This document shows, piece after piece, positions 60,229 to 64,000 of a stretch of DNA of 64,000 nt (positions are counted from its first letter, which is position 1; each line of letters begins with the position of its first letter). Origin of the DNA: Sphingobium limneticum (GTDB lineage Bacteria > Pseudomonadota > Alphaproteobacteria > Sphingomonadales > Sphingomonadaceae); assembly GCF_008710155.1 (NCBI RefSeq), contig NZ_VYPZ01000003.1, positions 62,001 through 126,000 on the forward strand, given 5' to 3'. A program made the position numbers and the translations under genes. The notes under the pieces were generated by a model that saw nothing but the letters and a program-made list of their open reading frames with translations, did no database searches and was not told the DNA's origin.

Positions 60229-61445
60229 CACGCGCCTTTCAGCACATAGAGATGGACGCCGCCATAAATGGCCGACCGGTCGCGCGCGGTGTAATCGAGC
60301 GACGCTTCCGCTCGATACTCCCAGCGGTTCAGCACATCATCGACCACCCGGCCCGGCAATATGCTGGGTTCGCCGGCGGTACGGAACAGCACGCGCGCAC
60401 CCGGCTTCGCGGTCCGCGTGATCTGCGCCCACAGCGCGTTCAACTGATCGTCGTCCATCCAATCCTGCGCGTCGAGCAGGATGTAGCGGTCGCACGACGC
60501 ATCCGGCTGGCTGGCGAGGAAGTCGGTGAAATTGATGTGCCGCACGTCGACCCGCTCGGCCCGCGCGCGCACAGCATCATGGTTCGTCGCCTGCAAATAG
60601 GGCGGCAGCGGCCCCTCGCCCCCTGCATAGCCACGGCCGAATGCCTGTACCGCGAAATAATTGTCCTTCATGTCGAAGTCGCAGGCCAGCTTCTTCAGCC
60701 GCGCCTTCAGCACATTGTCCATCCGATCATCGCCCGCCAGCGCCTCGAACTGCGCGGGCGGGATGCCCAGGCCAAAGAGCGAGGCCGGCTGGCTGGTCAG
60801 CCACCGCACGAACCCCTTGTCGAAGATCGGCGCCAGTTCGCGCTCGAAAATCTCGACCTGTTCCTCGCGGCTGCGCGCGTCCAGCATCCGCTTGGGATTG
60901 ATGCCATGCACCCGCGCCAGCAGATGGGCCGCACCGATGAAGCGACCCAGCAGTCCATGCTTGTAGATGCCGCGCGCAAAACCGCCGATGCGACGGCGAC
61001 CGATCAGGTCGCGCCCTTCCCAATAGCGCCGCGTCGCTTCGTCCAGATGCGGGGCGACCACGCTCTTATAGGCGGCTACATTCGCCTTGTTGTCGGCCTG
61101 CGCGAAGAAACGGTGGAAGGCGGCATGATCGGGCAGCGTCCGCGCCGCCGCCAGCTTCAGCTTGTTGAGTGCGATATGCGCGGTATTGAGGTCGACCGCC
61201 GTGATCTTCGCCGGATCGGCGGTCAGATAGGACAGGACGTTGCAGCCGCCCGACGCGATCGTCACCACATGGCTGTCGGGCGTAATCGCCAGCGCTTCCA
61301 TATCGACGGCCGGATCTTCCCATATCTGCGCATAGACAAGGCCGCGAAAGGCGAAGGTAAAGGCGCGTTCCAACAGGCCCTGCTTCGACAGGTGGCGATG
61401 GCGATGCACCGCGTTGGTGATTTTATCATGGGCGGCTGCGGTCAT
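60228..61445 (-). CDS. btaA: Betaine-lipid synthase subunit BtaA (DUF3419)
   Basis: 405 residues. GLVYAQIWEDPAVDMEALAI, IASGGCNVLSYLTADPAKI and AVDLNTAHIALNKLKLAAA are family (DUF3419/BtaA) blocks. BtaA moves the 3-amino-3-carboxypropyl group of SAM to diacylglycerol, giving diacylglyceryl-homoserine for BtaB. I start at the ATG at 61445 (MTAAAHDK), with AGGA upstream. Three phased Pho-box half sites lie about 60-90 bp before the start, as in the PhoB-controlled btaAB of Sinorhizobium. Confidence 0.92.
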   Translation of the reverse strand: MTAAAHDKITNAVHRHRHLSKQGLLERAFTFAFRGLVYAQIWEDPAVDMEALAITPDSHVVTIASGGCNVLSYLTADPAKITAVDLNTAHIALNKLKLAAARTLPDHAAFHRFFAQADNKANVAAYKSVVAPHLDEATRRYWEGRDLIGRRRIGGFARGIYKHGLLGRFIGAAHLLARVHGINPKRMLDARSREEQVEIFERELAPIFDKGFVRWLTSQPASLFGLGIPPAQFEALAGDDRMDNVLKARLKKLACDFDMKDNYFAVQAFGRGYAGGEGPLPPYLQATNHDAVRARAERVDVRHINFTDFLASQPDASCDRYILLDAQDWMDDDQLNALWAQITRTAKPGARVLFRTAGEPSILPGRVVDDVLNRWEYRAEASLDYTARDRSAIYGGVHLYVLKGA

Positions 61446-61506
61446 GGCTGCAATCCTACTTTGCCGTGTCGTTCGGCCGCCGATAGGGCAATGGCGTGTC
61501 GCCTGC

Positions 61507-61535
61507 ATGACCAAGTGATGACGCGACGATGACGC
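61507..61535 (-). promoter_or_regulatory. Three tandem Pho-box half sites before btaA
   Basis: On the minus strand GCGTCAT (61535-61529), GCGTCAT (61524-61518) and TGGTCAT (61513-61507) are spaced exactly 11 bp apart, the PhoB repeat period (7-bp CTGTCAT-like core plus 4 bp). The site lies about 62-90 bp upstream of the btaA start and points the same way. Only the last five bases GTCAT match the consensus fully. Confidence 0.7.
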
Positions 61536-61576
61536 CCCTTGCGGAACCCGGACGCCTCATCCCATCTTCTGCACCT

Positions 61577-62569
61577 ATGGCCCATTGGATCGAACCGCAC
61601 CCGACCGGCATCTATGTCCGCCCAGCCGATGCATGGATCGACCCGTCCCTGCCACAGGAACGGGCTCTGGTGACGCACGGCCATGCCGATCATGCCCGCG
61701 GCGGCCACGGCCATGTCTGGGCCACGCGCGAGACGCTGGCGATCATGGCGCTGCGCTATGGCACGGCCAGCGGCACGGCGGTCGATTATGGGGAGGAGGT
61801 TCGCATGGGCGGCGTGACCATCCGTTATGTCCCCGCCGGCCATGTGCTGGGCTCTGCGCAGATCGTGCTGGACCATGCCGGCGAGCGAGTCGTCGTCACT
61901 GGCGATTACAAGCGTCGCCCGGACCCGACCTGCAAAGCCTTCGAGCCGGTGCCCTGCGACATTTTCGTGACAGAAGCGACGTTCGGCCTGCCTGTCTTCC
62001 GCCATCCAGATACGGGCAGCGAAATGGACCGGCTGCTGGTCGCGCTCCACGCCAATCCGGATCGCTGCGTGCTGGTCGGGGCCTATGCGCTGGGGAAGGC
62101 GCAGCGGGTCATCTGCGAACTGCGCGCGCGGGGTCATCGTGACCCCATCTATATTCACGGCGCGATGGAACGCATGTGCGCGCTTTATGAGGATTTCGGC
62201 ATCGACATGGGCGAACTGCGCCCTGCAACCGGCGTTGCGGCCAAGGATATGCGCGGACACATCATCGTCTCCCCCCCCTCCGCCCTCAACGATCGCTGGA
62301 GCCGCCGTCTGCCGGACCCCATCACCGCCATGGCGTCCGGCTGGATGCGGGTACGACAGCGCGCGCGGCAGAAGAATGTAGAACTGCCGCTGGTCATATC
62401 CGATCATGCCGACTGGGACGAACTGACCGACACCATCCGCGAAGTCGCACCGACCGAAACCTGGATCACCCACGGCCGGGAAGAAGCGCTGCTCCATTGG
62501 TGCATGACCCATCAGATCCGTGCCCGCGCACTGGCGCTGGTCGGCCGCGAAGATGAGGATGAAGGGTGA
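61577..62569 (+). CDS. Ligase-associated DNA exonuclease
   Basis: 330 residues of the metallo-beta-lactamase/beta-CASP group. HxHxDH is at 34-39 (THGHADHARGG), followed by GHVLGSAQIVLDHAGERVVVTGDYKRRPD and the beta-CASP-like C-terminal part with DHADWDEL. This protein family is found directly upstream of ATP-dependent ligases in the bacterial exo-lig-Lhr repair cassette. Start ATG 61577 (MAHWIEPHP). Ligase follows 44 bp later. Confidence 0.92.
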   Translation: MAHWIEPHPTGIYVRPADAWIDPSLPQERALVTHGHADHARGGHGHVWATRETLAIMALRYGTASGTAVDYGEEVRMGGVTIRYVPAGHVLGSAQIVLDHAGERVVVTGDYKRRPDPTCKAFEPVPCDIFVTEATFGLPVFRHPDTGSEMDRLLVALHANPDRCVLVGAYALGKAQRVICELRARGHRDPIYIHGAMERMCALYEDFGIDMGELRPATGVAAKDMRGHIIVSPPSALNDRWSRRLPDPITAMASGWMRVRQRARQKNVELPLVISDHADWDELTDTIREVAPTETWITHGREEALLHWCMTHQIRARALALVGREDEDEG

Positions 62570-62613
62570 TGGATAAGTTGACGACCGCCGTTCGAAGCGA
62601 ACGGAACTAGGGC

Positions 62614-64000
62614 ATGCGCGCCTTTTCCCAACTGCTCGACGCCCTCGTCTACACCCGGTCCCGCAATGCCAAGCTGGGTCTGATCGCCGCCTATATGCGC
62701 GCCGCGCCCGATCCCGACCGGGGCTGGGCACTGGCGGCGCTGACCGGCAATCTGGACCTGAAGGCGGTGAAATCCTCCGCCATCGGCGACATGATCCGCG
62801 CCCGCACCGATCCGATACTTTATGAAATGTCCCGCGACTATGTCGGCGATCTCGCCGAAACCGTCGCCCTGCTCTGGCCCAAACGGGAGGATCAGCCGGC
62901 CGAACTGGACGATGGCTCGCTCAGCCTGTCTGCTGTCATAGACCGCCTTCATGGCGTCAGCCGCGCCGCCGCGCCGGATATGCTGGCGCAGATGATGGAT
63001 CATCTGGACTCCTCCGGCCGTTTCGCGCTGCTGAAACTCGCGACCGGGGGCTTGCGCGTCGGCATATCCGCCCGCTTGGCCAAGACTGGTTTCGCGCAGG
63101 CTTTTGACCTCGACGTTGATGATGTCGAACAGGTCTGGCACGCTTTGTCGCCGCCCTACGCGGCCCTGTTCGACTGGGCGGAAGGTCGCACCGCCCGCCC
63201 GGATCCCGAAGGCACGCCCTATTTCCGCCCCTTCATGCTGGCCCACCCGCTGGAGGCCGACAGCGTCGATCTCCAAGACTATGCCGCCGAATGGAAATGG
63301 GACGGCATCCGTATCCAGATCGTCGGCACCGGCACCGAAACCCGCCTCTACAGCCGCGCAGGCGACGATATCAGCGGCAGTTTCCCCGAAATTGCGGAGG
63401 CCTTCGCCGGCCATGCCGTCCTGGACGGCGAACTGCTCGTGCGTGGCGACATGCAGGGGGGAGAGGCGGCCAGCTTCAACGCCCTGCAACAACGCCTCGG
63501 CCGCAAATCCGTCACCGCAAAGATGATGGCCGACTATCCCGCCTTTGTCCGCCTCTATGATCTGTTGATCGAAGGCGACGAAGACCTGCGCGCTATGCCA
63601 TGGGAACAGCGCCGCGCCCGGCTGGAAGCCTATATGCCGCAGCTGTCATCCGATCGCTTCGACATTTCGTCGGTCATCGACGCCCCCGATTTCGAGGCTC
63701 TCGCCGACATCCGCGCCGGCGCGCGCGATGCCGCGATCGAGGGCGTCATGCTCAAGCGCCGCGACAGCCCCTATGTCGCCGGGCGCAAGGCGGCACTCTG
63801 GTATAAATGGAAACGCGATCCGCTGACCGCCGACTGCGTGATGATGTATGCCCAGCGCGGTCATGGCAAACGCTCCTCCTTCTATTCGGATTATACGTTC
63901 GGCTGCTGGACGGAGGATGGCGAATTGCTGCCGGTGGGCAAGGCCTATAGCGGTTTCACCGACGAGGAACTGAAATGGCTGGACCGCTTCGTCCGCCAGA
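62614..64000 (+). CDS. ATP-dependent DNA ligase, C-terminus cut by window edge
   Basis: 462 codons are visible and the frame is still open. Residues 1-200 form the N-terminal DNA-binding helical domain; the adenylation Lys228 lies in AEWKWDGIRIQ, with VLDGELLVR (motif III), EGVMLKRRDSPY (motif IV) and LWYKWKRD (motif V). This is the cisATP-dependent ligase of the exonuclease-ligase repair group, distinct from NAD-dependent LigA. An Lhr-type helicase would be expected beyond the right edge. Start ATG 62614. Confidence 0.94.
   Translation, partial: MRAFSQLLDALVYTRSRNAKLGLIAAYMRAAPDPDRGWALAALTGNLDLKAVKSSAIGDMIRARTDPILYEMSRDYVGDLAETVALLWPKREDQPAELDDGSLSLSAVIDRLHGVSRAAAPDMLAQMMDHLDSSGRFALLKLATGGLRVGISARLAKTGFAQAFDLDVDDVEQVWHALSPPYAALFDWAEGRTARPDPEGTPYFRPFMLAHPLEADSVDLQDYAAEWKWDGIRIQIVGTGTETRLYSRAGDDISGSFPEIAEAFAGHAVLDGELLVRGDMQGGEAASFNALQQRLGRKSVTAKMMADYPAFVRLYDLLIEGDEDLRAMPWEQRRARLEAYMPQLSSDRFDISSVIDAPDFEALADIRAGARDAAIEGVMLKRRDSPYVAGRKAALWYKWKRDPLTADCVMMYAQRGHGKRSSFYSDYTFGCWTEDGELLPVGKAYSGFTDEELKWLDRFVRQ

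Noticed and set aside
1..64000. CRISPR array, prophage, integron, IS element or secretion gene cluster
   Set aside because: No evenly spaced direct repeats, transposase or integrase genes, or phage structural genes were found on either strand; the repeats are isolated palindromic elements.

Overview
The window is ordinary high-GC chromosomal DNA of a sphingomonad-type alphaproteobacterium (Sphingobium/Sphingomonas-like; genus is inference). The signs are an AddAB system of alphaproteobacterial type, a DivL-like tyrosine 'histidine kinase', a 5-aminolevulinate synthase (C4 haem pathway), PhaR, an ScfR/PccR-family regulator, and dispersed palindromic intergenic repeats of the kinds common in this group. 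I see no prophage, IS element, CRISPR array, rRNA operon or plasmid function. About 60 genes and one tRNA are packed tightly, with many 4-8 bp start/stop overlaps.

Layout. 1-7.7 kb (minus): divL-tsaE-amgK-murU-addB-addA, a chain of overlapping genes that joins cell-cycle signalling, tRNA t6A synthesis, cell-wall sugar recycling and double-strand-break repair; addA runs off the left edge. 7.8-12.2 kb: ahcY with a terminator and a perfect 7-bp inverted-repeat operator, yqgE, a Prx5-type peroxiredoxin and AMP nucleosidase. 12.2-20.3 kb (minus): a diguanylate cyclase, an M2 dipeptidase, an alpha/beta hydrolase, a YjdF-like membrane protein, asd and an S9 peptidase. 20.4-24.6 kb: tRNA-Val(CAC), an entericidin-like lipoprotein missed by ordinary ORF length cut-offs, a small Cys-rich protein behind a promoter with a palindrome in its spacer, hslVU and a eukaryote/archaeal-type proS. 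24.7-28 kb: a polyhydroxyalkanoate locus (phaR opposite a short PhaC-like protein and a thiolase). 28-31.2 kb: DUF2256, an MHS-type transporter, CsaA and a methyltransferase.

31.2-40.6 kb is a complete propionyl-CoA to succinyl-CoA module (pccB, mce, mcm, bioB, pccA on minus) divergent from its likely ScfR/PccR regulator, with several TTTGCAAA-like sites between them. Four palindromic REP-like elements sit between the genes of this module. 40.6-47.6 kb: an unknown secreted protein, a LysR/SDR divergent pair with a palindromic operator, a 2OG-Fe dioxygenase, glutathione reductase and pgi. 47.8-51.1 kb: lepB-rnc-era and a second diguanylate cyclase behind a 14-bp perfect palindrome. 51.1-56.2 kb (minus): plsY-dprA-membrane protein-topA. 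56.2-59.1 kb: an acetyltransferase, murI and hemA. 59.1-59.5 kb: a small GIY-YIG nuclease gene framed by 31-bp inverted repeats. 59.6-61.5 kb (minus): btaBA for betaine-lipid (DGTS) synthesis behind three phased Pho-box half sites. 61.6-64 kb: the exonuclease and ATP-dependent ligase of a DNA-repair cassette, with the ligase cut by the right edge.

Most genes are core metabolism. The best candidates for something less described are the GIY-YIG/REP cassette, the PhoB-like control of btaAB, the promoter-embedded palindrome near 20.99 kb, the clustering of REP elements in the propionate module, and the membrane protein translationally coupled to dprA.
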